A model generated the notes under the pieces. That model searched no databases. It was given only the letters and a program-made list of their open reading frames with translations, and had not been told where the DNA came from. Positions 1-8,410 of a stretch of DNA of 64,000 nt are shown in pieces (the stretch's first letter is position 1; each line of letters opens with the position of its first letter). The DNA is from Nostoc sp. 106C (GTDB taxonomy: Bacteria > Cyanobacteriota > Cyanobacteriia > Cyanobacteriales > Nostocaceae): NCBI RefSeq assembly GCF_002154725.1, contig NZ_MTAW01000082.1, positions 1 to 64,000 of the forward strand, given 5' to 3'. The position numbers were made by a program, and so were the translations under genes.

Positions 1-743
1 CCCTACCCTTCGGGAACGACTTCGTCGAACGGGAAGCCACTTCGTGTCTATGCGCTTTTGCGTGAGAATATCCTCTTGACAAATCTCACACAGCAACGAA
101 TGAAACAGCCCTGCTTTTTAAGGCAGGGCCGTTTCATTCGTAATGATATGTATTTTGTCAATATGATTGGCGATAAATATCAGGGCAAAAGTCATAAATT
201 GGTGACCATTTTGATACTTAAAATGGAATGCCTTGCTTGTTTTTTATCTCCTGAACCCTTGCGTTTGCGAACCTTTTAGGGGATGAAACAGCCCTGCCCC
301 AATCGGGGGTTTGGGGGAGAATCCCTCAAATCTTGGTTTTTGTTCAAAAGATGAGAACTCTGATCACCTTAACTGAACCGTATTGGAATTCTACCCGAAC
401 AAACTGTTTTGTCTAAAGTTTTACCAACTGCTTTCGCGATCGCTTATATCATGTCCACTAAATCAGTTGCGATATGTCATTGCGCTAAGCGAAGCTATAC
501 CGTTCGCGCAGCGTCTACGCAAAATTATTTATGTCATTGCGAGCGAAATGAAATTTAGCGAAGCAATCTCCAAACCCTTGCGATTGCTACCCTGCGGGAA
601 GCCAATTCGTGTCTACATGTCGCTTCGCTCCATAAAGCCCTTTGGGCATGGCTACGCTTAGCGCAATGACAAATGTATATTTAATTTTGCATGAGTACTT
701 ATCTAAATTTTGAAGTTTTAATTTTAAAGTCCGTGCAGCAGTA
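1..743. repeat. Gene-free stretch packed with small dispersed repeats
   Basis: No convincing gene is visible; the open frames here read through repeat DNA. It holds a 19-bp-stem hairpin at 96-141 (arms ACGAATGAAACAGCCCTGC and its near-complement, 18 of 19 matching, 8-nt loop) and a half copy of one arm at about 284-299. A unit with GTCATTGCGAGCG lies near 533-573, related to the perfect palindrome at 3276-3333. The 17-mer TTAACTGAACCGTATTG at about 370-387 recurs near 3197. Units of the kind GGGAAGCC..TCGTGTCTA lie at the very start and near 597. Such short families are typical of Nostocales intergenic DNA. Confidence 0.6.
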
Positions 744-1598
744 CTAGCTCCAGCATTTTAGCGGCTTATCCATACCCCAGTAGCCTATAAAACCTGAAAT
801 AGTTATCCTCTCTCCTTGTAAAATTTTTCTAATAGCATGAACTTTAGTAGTATTAAACATTATTAAATCTCCTGCTTGAGGTTTGATAACTAGGGAATTA
901 TTTGATAACAAACTACGACTAAAGCCATAACTTCCCTTAATTCCGTGTCTTTCACAATCCTCATCAGAAAATGAATGATTCCAAATTTCCAGTTCTCCTC
1001 CTAAGTCAGCTGAACTCAGGTATACATTCACACCCAGTTGTGAAATCTGATCTTTAGATTCATTTGAATTTGGTATTTCTCTCCAGAGAACATCTTGATG
1101 AGGAAGAGCTTCAAATCCCACTTGCCAAATGCGTGTAATGCCAAAGAGCATAGTTTTTCCGCCTAAATGCATGATTGATACTCCACTCGGCCATATCTCA
1201 TCAAGCTCAAGTCTCAATAAATCCATTGGGGATGCGTAAGGAAAGCTTAATTTACGCAACCTTCTCATTGTCGGTATTGCAGTGTTAAAGTAACTTTCCT
1301 TGAGTTCGGGCTTATCTAGAGTATTCCAGAAAGAGTCAACATCACTGATGTATATTTTTCCTGAAGAAGTAGATTCATTTTTGACAGAATTTGATAGTAT
1401 GTTGCTTAAATATTTACATCTATCAGTTTCATAAAACTTAGGTATCCTCACAGCAAGTACGCTGCCCATAAGTAAACCGCAGAGACTGTTAAAAGTTAGG
1501 GAACTTTCCACTACAAGAGTCTGGTCATGATGTAAAACGTCCATATTGTACTTTTCATTCGGATAGTATAAAGAGTGCTTTAGAGGATTTTCCGTCAC
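744..1598 (-). CDS. 2OG-Fe(II) oxygenase superfamily protein
   Basis: A 284-residue protein whose second half has the double-stranded beta-helix signature of iron/2-oxoglutarate oxygenases. The likely iron ligands are H167 and D169 (PHQDVLW) and H254 (KVHAIRK); R264 (GERITISG) would bind the 2-oxoglutarate carboxylate. The segment GGELEIWNH is the usual strand after the HxD loop. HxD is intact (not HxG), so hydroxylation rather than halogenation is expected; the substrate cannot be read from sequence. The start is GTG at 1598 with GAGGA directly next to it; ATG at 1544 is an alternative. It is flanked by repeat-rich gene-poor DNA and is not in an operon. Family assignment is firm, role unknown. 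Confidence 0.7.
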   Translation of the reverse strand: MTENPLKHSLYYPNEKYNMDVLHHDQTLVVESSLTFNSLCGLLMGSVLAVRIPKFYETDRCKYLSNILSNSVKNESTSSGKIYISDVDSFWNTLDKPELKESYFNTAIPTMRRLRKLSFPYASPMDLLRLELDEIWPSGVSIMHLGGKTMLFGITRIWQVGFEALPHQDVLWREIPNSNESKDQISQLGVNVYLSSADLGGELEIWNHSFSDEDCERHGIKGSYGFSRSLLSNNSLVIKPQAGDLIMFNTTKVHAIRKILQGERITISGFIGYWGMDKPLKCWS

Positions 1599-2262
1599 TC
1601 CTCATAGTTGGCTGATTTTTGGGAAACTTCTCAAATTAAATCAATCTTATTAAAGCAATCAAAGAACAACCTACACTGGCAAACTTAAGTGAAGTAACTG
1701 ATTTTTTTGGGAAACCAAATAAATTTTAGGAGTGCGACGGAAGCGGAGTTGTTTACTCCGGAGCATTTGATGTTGGCATAAGTATTGATGCCTCCGCGAT
1801 CGCGAAAACTTCAGGTTATACTATGTTTTTAATAAGTAGTTTTGCTTAAAAAGCATCTGAAAATCGTGCTAGAAAACATACTTTTTCGGGAAGCGATGCC
1901 AAAGGCAAGCCGCTTTGCGTCTACGCGTAATATTTAAACGCATCATCATTCTTGCCCTGAAAAACAAGTACCAAGTTTACTTTGATGCCACGCTTTTTCC
2001 TCATTTTCCAGCATAATTACTAATTGACAAAACTAATACTATAGTATCTCAATTTATCAGAAATGGCGGGAAAAACTATACAAACCGTGATACACCATAT
2101 CCAAAGAAATCTGGTCTATTGGCAATGCAAATTTATCTATGGGGTTTCTCCTGTGTCTCTTCATAGCAGGAGTTAAGCTACTTTTATATCAAAAGATGTT
2201 TTTTTGTAAATATCATACTAAAGTACTCCAGTCAAGATGTAATCTAACATTTTTTAGATAAA
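1599..2262. other. Gene-free stretch upstream of the oxygenase and cupin
   Basis: This is the divergent upstream region of the oxygenase (-) and the cupin (+). I see one HIP1-like site near 1797, a dispersed repeat near 1888-1926 (GGGAAGCGATGCC..TCTACGCG), the palindrome ATACTATAGTAT near 2037, and a hairpin at 2244-2269 with arms CTAACATTTT and AAAATGTTAG. Nothing here looks like a gene. Confidence 0.5.
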
Positions 2263-2433
2263 ATGTTAGTAAATCACCATAAAGTACTTAAGAGACGGAG
2301 AATTCATCGCGTCTCATCTTCGCTGCGTCAATTACCACCTTTGAATGCAACTTTGTATGAAAACTTGCAACAATCAATAGCGCATCAGTTGCAAACAATC
2401 AGCGTGGAAATAGAGACAAACAAGTCCAATTAA
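2263..2433 (+). CDS. Possible small ORF upstream of the cupin (56 aa)
   Basis: ATG at 2263 opens 57 codons ending at TAA 2433, 21 nt before the cupin start. The product is basic at the N-terminus (KVLKRRRIHR) and then polar/amphipathic (LPPLNATLYENLQQSIAHQ). The start codon sits inside the right arm of the hairpin at 2244-2269, which might limit its translation. I do not recognise it. It could equally be a leader region or the degraded tail of a longer gene; only its position and open frame support it. Confidence 0.25.
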   Translation: MLVNHHKVLKRRRIHRVSSSLRQLPPLNATLYENLQQSIAHQLQTISVEIETNKSN

Positions 2434-2454
2434 CTCAATTTAAGGAGTCATAAC

Positions 2455-3036
2455 ATGACAGGCGCTACTTCCCCTAAGCCAACTCAAAAGCTATCAAAAG
2501 TATCAAGAGAAGCTTTAGAAGTGATTGGCGATGAATTGCTCGAGATGTTAAGGAAAAAACCTGCGGCAGAAGTCTTTGATTGGTCGACAAAAAAGGATTA
2601 TCACGGGTTTGATAAAATGTCGATCCGCAAAGAAATATTGCAACCGTTTATAGAAAGATACAACCTGGAACCAGAGGGACTGGAAGTTATACTCATTGGG
2701 CTTAAAAGTAATTACCCCGGTTCTGTACATGCTCATCCGATAGCCCATGCGTTGTGTGTAATGCTTGCGGAAGCTGAAGGTTTTCCTAACCCAGTTAATG
2801 CTTATGCTCTTGTAGAAGAAAATTGGTCGCCGACTTCGGAGCCAGATAGTCTAGGTATGGCAGGAGGCAGGGGTACATGGTTTCCTATTACTGTTGGAGA
2901 TCGAATTTATAATCCCACTAATGTCGCTCATGGTTTTACAGTGCAAGGCGAAGGACAATGTTATTTAACGTGTATTCAATCACCTGGTATTGACCAACCT
3001 AAGCGTGATGATTGGGTTCCTGCCAAAGTTAACTAA
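2455..3036 (+). CDS. Cupin-fold protein (thiol-dioxygenase-like)
   Basis: A 193-residue soluble protein. Residues 1-80 are helical. From about residue 78 the cupin barrel begins, with a metal-binding cluster (VHAHPIAHALCVML), a central strand pair (AYALVEENWSPTS, GRGTWFPITVGDRI) and the second cupin motif with NVAHGFTVQGEG. The histidines of both motifs could bind a metal. The start follows AAGGAG (about 2441-2446) at good spacing. It stands alone; the oxygenase at 744-1598 is divergent. The cupin fold is well supported; a cysteine-dioxygenase-like role is only a family possibility. Confidence 0.6.
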   Translation: MTGATSPKPTQKLSKVSREALEVIGDELLEMLRKKPAAEVFDWSTKKDYHGFDKMSIRKEILQPFIERYNLEPEGLEVILIGLKSNYPGSVHAHPIAHALCVMLAEAEGFPNPVNAYALVEENWSPTSEPDSLGMAGGRGTWFPITVGDRIYNPTNVAHGFTVQGEGQCYLTCIQSPGIDQPKRDDWVPAKVN

Positions 3037-3275
3037 AATTATTGGTAGGATTGAGCAAATCAGACAAGGTATAAAACTATCAAAATCTAGCTTCATCTAA
3101 TTAATTTAAGTAGTTTAAAATTCAGTCAACGGTTCTGGCTAATTAACGCAAAAAATTAGCATTTTAGTCTAAAGTACAAGATAAGGTTTGTGAGGTTAAC
3201 TGAACCGTATTGAGGTAGTGCCTAGGGTGTTAACTCTGTGCCGTTTTAGGGTGTTAAAATTCAGGCAAGAAATAT

Positions 3276-3333
3276 GTCATTGCGAGCGGAGCGAAGCAAT
3301 CGCCTGGGATTGCTTCGCTCCGCTCGCAATGAC
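3276..3333. repeat. Perfect 26-bp inverted repeat, GTCATTGCGAGCG family
   Basis: The arms 3276-3301 and 3308-3333 are perfectly complementary over 26 bp around a 6-nt loop (GCCTGG). The arm begins GTCATTGCGAGCGGAGCG and ends GAAGCAATC. A related half unit lies at about 533-573. About 45 bp downstream (3374-3400) is a partial copy of the CAGAGG-type repeat seen at 20.4, 20.8 and 26.0 kb. The gene-free stretch 3037-3467 otherwise shows nothing but the 17-mer TTAACTGAACCGTATTG near 3197. Confidence 0.8.
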
Positions 3334-3467
3334 TAAAAGGAGACTTTACACGAACATAAAACAGTTTATTTAACCTCAGAGGGCGCAGAGGAAGGAGGTA
3401 ATAGAGAAATTTATTTTCTAGAATTTGTATATACCCCATTAAAGTGAAACGCTATTACTACCTGCTA

Positions 3468-4232
3468 TTAATTGGTAGCTGAACCCTTAGCCAAGGTAAG
3501 TGCATTTTGAGCAGCATTCCATAAAAGAACACTGTCAATAGCGACGGCAATGAATTTGCAACCATCTTTAATTTCCTTCTGTGCAGCTTCTCCTTTCATG
3601 ACAAAAATACCAACTGGCATAGATTTTGCTTTACATTTCTGCTTAACCTGCTGTATTGCCTCTTGAACAAGTTCACTAGTTACTTGCCCTAATAAATTCA
3701 TACTGCCTGACAAGTCATAAGGGCCGATAAAAACCCCATCAATTCCCTCAACATCAAGTATCTCATCAAGATTATCGACAGCATGAATATGTTCAATTTG
3801 GATAATTAGAGCAGTTGTGTCATTTGCACAAGCCACATACTCAGCAAATGACATACCATAGCCATGTGCTCTAGCAATACCTACACTTCGTTCACCTTTT
3901 GGCGGGTATTTACTTGCTATTACAGCTCGTCTTGCTTCGTCTGCATTCTTTACCTGTGGTACAAGAATACCGTCACACCCTGTATCTAATACTTTCTTGA
4001 TCCATACGGTACTGTTCTCAGGAATTCTCACAATAACGGAACAATCACCGCGTATTGCTTGAATCAGGTGTTGTACCGAAGCAACCGATAAGGTTCCATG
4101 TTCCATGTCGAGAAACAGCCAGTCAAAATTACACAAAGATAAAATCTCTACTATTTCAGGAGAGTTGAGGGTGACAACTGTTCCTATAATAGGTGCGCCG
4201 TTTCTTACCTTTTCAATCAAACTTTTCTTCAT
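3468..4232 (-). CDS. HpcH/HpaI family aldolase
   Basis: A class II pyruvate-dependent aldolase of the HpcH/HpaI (2,4-dihydroxyheptanedioate aldolase) family; these cleave or form 2-keto-4-hydroxy acids with a divalent metal. Numbering from the TTG at 4247, the family motifs are LDMEHG with catalytic H50, R74 (VRIP), IEHIHAVDNLDEI with metal ligand E152, and FIGPYDLSGS with metal ligand D178. Length (254-259 aa) is normal. ATG 4232 (MKKSLIEK) is preferred over TTG 4247. No catabolic neighbours are present, so the substrate is open. Family assignment is secure. Confidence 0.85.
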   Translation of the reverse strand: MKKSLIEKVRNGAPIIGTVVTLNSPEIVEILSLCNFDWLFLDMEHGTLSVASVQHLIQAIRGDCSVIVRIPENSTVWIKKVLDTGCDGILVPQVKNADEARRAVIASKYPPKGERSVGIARAHGYGMSFAEYVACANDTTALIIQIEHIHAVDNLDEILDVEGIDGVFIGPYDLSGSMNLLGQVTSELVQEAIQQVKQKCKAKSMPVGIFVMKGEAAQKEIKDGCKFIAVAIDSVLLWNAAQNALTLAKGSATN

Positions 4233-4355
4233 TTCAATATTGAACAACTGCTAAATTATTCACCCAAAATCTCAATAATCTGTTGCGGTAAATTCAAAGG
4301 ACGCAGAGGTTTATTAAATATTTCCAACCTCTTTTGCTATCTGCCTTTAACTCAT

Positions 4356-4886
4356 CTAACTCAGAATATAAAGAGAATCATCTGGTTGCCATTGTGAACG
4401 GGGGAGAGTATAGTAAACTACATCATGGCTGTAATAGCGAGTATGTTTTTGGTATTTCATGCCCACTTTCTCAATTACCCGTACTGAGGCAATGTTTTCG
4501 GGATGAGCGATCGCTACTATCTGCTCTAATTTCACTTCCCAGAATCCATATTTTAACGTTGCTTGTGCCGCTTCGGTCGCCAACCCCATGTTCCAATAAA
4601 ACTTGTCGAACACGTAACCTAGTTCAACCTCCGGGGTATCTGCCAAAAAACCGAGTCCACAACGGCCAATCATCTTGCCAGTTTCCTTATGTATTACAGC
4701 CCACATACCCAAGTTGTGTTCTTGCCACTGTTGAATATGGTTGCATAAGCTGTTCTTTGTCTGTTCTGAAGTTCTGGGTGATAGATACCTCATGACTTCT
4801 GCATCAGCGTACAGGCGAAACAGATCATCAAAATCATCTAGGGTAAAGTGCCTTAGTCGCAGTCGCAAAGTTTCTATCTCAGGCAT
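4356..4886 (-). CDS. GNAT N-acetyltransferase, RimJ/RimL type
   Basis: A 176-residue single-domain acetyl-CoA-dependent N-acetyltransferase. It begins with the RimJ/RimL-like strand IETLRLRLRHFTLDDFD, has the central GRCGLGFL and VELGYVFDKFYWNMGLATEA, and the C-terminal PENIASVRVIEKVGMK (the PxNxxSxxvxeKxGF motif). The acetyl-CoA loop is present as NMGLATE rather than the stricter QxxGxG/A. Such enzymes acetylate ribosomal protein N-termini, antibiotics or small amines; the target is not predictable. It lies alone on the minus strand. Confidence 0.8.
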   Translation of the reverse strand: MPEIETLRLRLRHFTLDDFDDLFRLYADAEVMRYLSPRTSEQTKNSLCNHIQQWQEHNLGMWAVIHKETGKMIGRCGLGFLADTPEVELGYVFDKFYWNMGLATEAAQATLKYGFWEVKLEQIVAIAHPENIASVRVIEKVGMKYQKHTRYYSHDVVYYTLPRSQWQPDDSLYILS

Positions 4887-4910
4887 GGTGTTAACGGCAA
4901 AGATTAATAT

Positions 4911-5013
4911 GATGCTCTAACTATGAGCACTTCCCAATTCCTTCAAAAATATTACACACAATGTTGTTGGTGTGAAAATAATTGACAGTTATTTTGCCCT
5001 TAGCACTCTGCGA
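4911..5013 (+). pseudogene. Decayed duplicate of the 5' end of the ABC transporter gene
   Basis: About 100 nt that match the upstream bases and first 30 codons of the ABC transporter starting at 6074. Here ATG 4923 reads MSTSQFLQKYYTQCCWCENN then TGA at 4983-4985, where the intact gene reads MSTYQSLKKSYTQYRRREND followed by TGG. The shared DNA starts just before the start codon (ATGCTCTAACTATGAGCA against ATGCTCTTACTATGAGCA) and fades after about 5013. No further similarity to the transporter follows. It is a relic of a partial duplication; the methyltransferase gene lies between the two copies. Confidence 0.75.
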
Positions 5014-5135
5014 CTGAAGTGTATTTAATTATAACTATCAATTTTATGCGGGTTAATTTTAGTGCGCTAAAACTACTTCTGAGACTTTATCTACACTATA
5101 ACTTGACTAAGTTCTGAAAAATAGTACAGCATCTA

Positions 5136-5855
5136 ATGTCTAAAAAGCCGTCTCAAACCCCTTACACCACGCCTAGACATCACTCAGACAAATGGCAGGA
5201 CAGGGTAGCGCAAGTTGCATATCGCTTTAACCGACAGTATCAAAATCAACCCTTTGACTTACCGACAGAAGTACAGGAAATGCCCATATTTCGGGATTGG
5301 ATTACTGGCACGTTACCAGGAAGGATTGCTTCTTGCTTTTGGGAAATTGCTAAACCTCAAAAGAATCAGCACTGTTTAGACATTGGCTGCGGTGTCAGCT
5401 TTTTAATTTATCCTTGGCGTGATTGGCAAGCATTCTTTTACGGTCAAGAAGTCAGTATTGTAGCACAGGAGACTCTTAATTCTCGTGGCTCGCAGTTGAA
5501 TTCCAAGCTGTTCAAAGGTGTAGAGTTAGGCCCAGCTCATCACTTAAACTATGCCGCAGATCAGTTTGATTTAGCGATCGCCACAGGATTTAGCTGCTAT
5601 TTTCCCTTGGAATATTGGAGTGCTGTGTTGCTGGAGGTTAAACGGGTGTTAAAACCAGGTGGACAGTTTGTATTTGACATCCTCAACCCCGAACAGCCTT
5701 TAGCAGAGGATTGGGCAGTTCTGGAAACTTATTTAGGTGCTGAGGTGTTTCTAGAATCTGTGGCTGAGTGGGAAAAAATAATTAAAGCTGCTGGTGCTAA
5801 AATCGTGGCGCGACAATCAGGGGAATTATTCAATTTATACAAGGTGCAGTTTTGA
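5136..5855 (+). CDS. Class I SAM-dependent methyltransferase
   Basis: A 239-residue Rossmann-fold methyltransferase. Motif I is LDIGCGVSFL at about residues 80-89, the acidic strand-2 position is followed by the post-I region, motif IV-like FDLAIATGFSCYF comes at about 148, and VKRVLKPGGQFVFDIL is the Methyltransf_11-type strand/turn at about 169-184. The N-terminal 60 residues are polar and helical. The substrate is unknown. It sits between the decayed ABC 5' copy and the intact ABC gene; whether they are functionally linked is not clear. Confidence 0.75.
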   Translation: MSKKPSQTPYTTPRHHSDKWQDRVAQVAYRFNRQYQNQPFDLPTEVQEMPIFRDWITGTLPGRIASCFWEIAKPQKNQHCLDIGCGVSFLIYPWRDWQAFFYGQEVSIVAQETLNSRGSQLNSKLFKGVELGPAHHLNYAADQFDLAIATGFSCYFPLEYWSAVLLEVKRVLKPGGQFVFDILNPEQPLAEDWAVLETYLGAEVFLESVAEWEKIIKAAGAKIVARQSGELFNLYKVQF

Positions 5856-6073
5856 GACTAAGTATAATTAGCAAAAGCATAGCTGCAAAATCACTAGTCA
5901 ATACTTGCTCTGCAATATTTCTGACAATGGTAGAAAATCATCATCAATAGGCGTTAATCAAAGTGATATTGCAAATTAATGCGATCGCTAAATCCGTAAC
6001 CACAAATACGACCTCAGAAACCCTCCAAATGGTGTAGCGAACTGCGTAGGTAGTTCATTATAATGCTCTTACT

Positions 6074-7954
6074 ATGAGCACCTACCAATCCCTTAAAAAA
6101 TCTTACACACAATACCGTCGGCGTGAAAATGACTGGCGGTTATTTTTGCGCTTAGTACCTTACGCCCGTCGTAGTGGAAGACTGCTATTGCTGTCAATGT
6201 TTCTACTCGTACCGATTGCTTTAGCTAATGCCATACAACCGCTATTAATTGGCCAGGCTATATCGCTCATTCGTAAGGAACCCAGCGTTTACGAGTTTCT
6301 GAGGAATCGTCCTTTGCTGCAAGGGCTAAATATCATTGAAGGATTGTTACTGATTGCTATTACTATCAGATTGATATTTACAGGTTTTCAAGGTTATCTC
6401 GTACAAAAGCTAGGGCAACAAATCACAGCGGTGATTCGTGAGGATTTATTTCATCACGTAACATCTTTATCTGTGCGTTTTTTTGACAGAACCCCTGTAG
6501 GTAAATTAATTACCAGACTCACCAGCGATGTGGAAGCCTTGGGAGATGTTTTCTCTACTGGGGCAGTTGGCATTGTATCAGATTTATTTTCGATGCTGGT
6601 GATTATCGGTTTGATGTTTTCTCTCCAGTGGGAACTTGCATCTTTGCTACTGGTAATCCTGTTACCCATCAGCTTGGTAATTGTTTACTTTCAGCAACAG
6701 TATCGTCAAGGAAATTACAAAGCACGAGAAGAACTTTCGATTTTGAACTCCCAGCTACAAGAAAATATCGTTGGTATTAACGTAGTGCAGTTATTCCGAC
6801 GAGAAAAATTTAATGCCGAGTTATTTCGTACAACTAACCAACGTTACAAGCAGCAAGTAGATAAAACCATTTTTTATGATTCAGCAGTTTCAGCCATTTT
6901 AGAGTGGATTAGCTTAGTAGCGATCGCAGGTGTTCTAGTCATAGGTGGTTGGTTGTTGCTTGGCAAAACTATTACTTTTGGGATTTTATCGGCATTTATT
7001 TTATATGCCCAGCAATTATTCGACCCCTTGCGGAATTTTGCAGAAAAATTCACTGTCATTCAAGCTGGTTTCACAGCTATTGAACGAGTCTCTAACATTT
7101 TAGATGAACCGATAGAAATCCGCGATCGCTACAATTCTCGCATCTCCATTTATGATGCTAAATTTGGTTACATAGACGAGGTAGTTGCAAATTTAGAATC
7201 TTTAGAATCTCATCCCCAACCAGAATTAGGAGAAATCCGTTTTGAACACGTCTGGTTTGCCTATAGAGATGATGATTATGTAATTAAAGACTTAGATTTT
7301 ACCATTCATCCTGGTGAAAAAGTAGCATTAGTAGGCCCCACAGGTGCAGGTAAAAGTTCGATCATTCGTCTTTTGTGTCGCCTATACGAACCCACCCAAG
7401 GACGCATTCTCATAGATGGGATAGATATTCGTGACTTACCACAGGCAGAATTGCGGCGTTATTTAGCAGTAATTTTACAAGAGGGCTTTTTGTTTGCTGG
7501 TGATGTCAAAAGCAATATCACCTTAGGAGATAACTACACCTTTGAAGCAATCCAACAAGCAGCACAGCAAACTAATATCGATCAGTTTATTGAAATATTA
7601 CCCCAAGGCTATGATACTCAATTGAGAGAAAGAGGTACAAATCTTTCTAGCGGACAAAAGCAGCTTTTAGCCTTTGCTCGTGCTGCCATTCGCAATCCGC
7701 AAATTTTAGTATTGGATGAAGCAACAGCTAGCCTAGATGTAGGAACAGAAGCTTTAATTCAACAAGCATTAAACCAGCTTTTGGTAAAACGTACGGCAAT
7801 TATTATTGCTCACCGTTTATCTACAATTCGCAATGTCAATCGAATTTTTGTCTTAAAGCGAGGGGAACTGATCGAACAAGGAAGCCATGAAGAATTACTC
7901 CAACAAGGAGGAATGTATGCGACGTTGCATAACTTACAAATGTTAGGAAGTTAA
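6074..7954 (+). CDS. ABC exporter half-transporter (permease fused to ATPase)
   Basis: A 626-residue MsbA/MdlB-type half-transporter that should work as a homo- or heterodimer in the inner membrane, exporting lipids, peptides or drugs. The N-terminal ABC membrane domain (six hydrophobic spans, about residues 35-330) is followed by an ATPase domain with Walker A GPTGAGKSS (about 425), Q-loop VILQEG, signature LSSGQKQL, Walker B ILVLDEATASLD and the switch histidine in IIAHRLST. All ATPase motifs are intact. The start ATG 6074 is supported by the decayed copy at 4911-5013, which begins at the same codon. Substrate unknown. Confidence 0.9.
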   Translation: MSTYQSLKKSYTQYRRRENDWRLFLRLVPYARRSGRLLLLSMFLLVPIALANAIQPLLIGQAISLIRKEPSVYEFLRNRPLLQGLNIIEGLLLIAITIRLIFTGFQGYLVQKLGQQITAVIREDLFHHVTSLSVRFFDRTPVGKLITRLTSDVEALGDVFSTGAVGIVSDLFSMLVIIGLMFSLQWELASLLLVILLPISLVIVYFQQQYRQGNYKAREELSILNSQLQENIVGINVVQLFRREKFNAELFRTTNQRYKQQVDKTIFYDSAVSAILEWISLVAIAGVLVIGGWLLLGKTITFGILSAFILYAQQLFDPLRNFAEKFTVIQAGFTAIERVSNILDEPIEIRDRYNSRISIYDAKFGYIDEVVANLESLESHPQPELGEIRFEHVWFAYRDDDYVIKDLDFTIHPGEKVALVGPTGAGKSSIIRLLCRLYEPTQGRILIDGIDIRDLPQAELRRYLAVILQEGFLFAGDVKSNITLGDNYTFEAIQQAAQQTNIDQFIEILPQGYDTQLRERGTNLSSGQKQLLAFARAAIRNPQILVLDEATASLDVGTEALIQQALNQLLVKRTAIIIAHRLSTIRNVNRIFVLKRGELIEQGSHEELLQQGGMYATLHNLQMLGS

Positions 7955-8025
7955 GCAATTCTCACTTCAAATTTAGGATGAAAATTTAATATAAATTTTG
8001 CATACACGCTTTCCATTACCGTTTA

Positions 8026-8247
8026 TATATAACAATCCGATTTGATTCTTGAACTTACTCATAGAGCTAGGGAACGGGGAACAATAAAGAACAAAGGTGG
8101 AGTCTACTGAGTTTTTTTTAAAAATCAAATACGAGTCTTATATAAATCCGGTTTTTTTGATAAAATTTTACTTTTGAAGCTTAATTTTAGGGTGGGTAGT
8201 GCCCACCCTACAAACGTGTATTTCAAAAATCAGATATGAGTGCTATA
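8026..8247. repeat. Two adjacent MITE-like palindromic elements
   Basis: Two overlapping copies of a small family. The first runs about 8026-8143 (ends TATAACAATCCGATTTGATT and AAATCAAATACGAGTCTTATA). The second runs about 8140-8247 and ends with TTTCAAAAATCAGATATGAG. Each has roughly complementary ends; the second has the inner palindrome AGGGTGGGTAGTGCCCACCCT. The same family, better preserved, is at 12637-12745. A separate hairpin GGTGCGTTA/TAACGCACC at 8317-8342 sits between the convergent genes and could serve as a bidirectional terminator. Nothing else was seen in the gene-free stretch 7955-8410. Confidence 0.6.
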
Positions 8248-8410
8248 GATGCTAAATTCTTCATTACCGCTTTTTGCCTTCCCTACTTAATATTTACTTT
8301 ATAAATGGTCTCTTAGGGTGCGTTACACAGAAATAACGCACCATTTATCATATTTTCGTAGTCGATTGTCTTATTTTTATTAATAAATAATCAACCAGAC
8401 ATAGTATTAG

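Noticed and set aside
383-661. A 92-codon open frame on the plus strand
   Set aside because: It reads through dispersed repeats (GTCATTGCGAGCG and TCTACGC units), has no ribosome site and has repeat-derived composition.
744-1598. Oxygenase as a WelO5-type carrier-free halogenase
   Set aside because: The iron motif is H-x-D (H167, D169); halogenases need Gly or Ala in place of the Asp.
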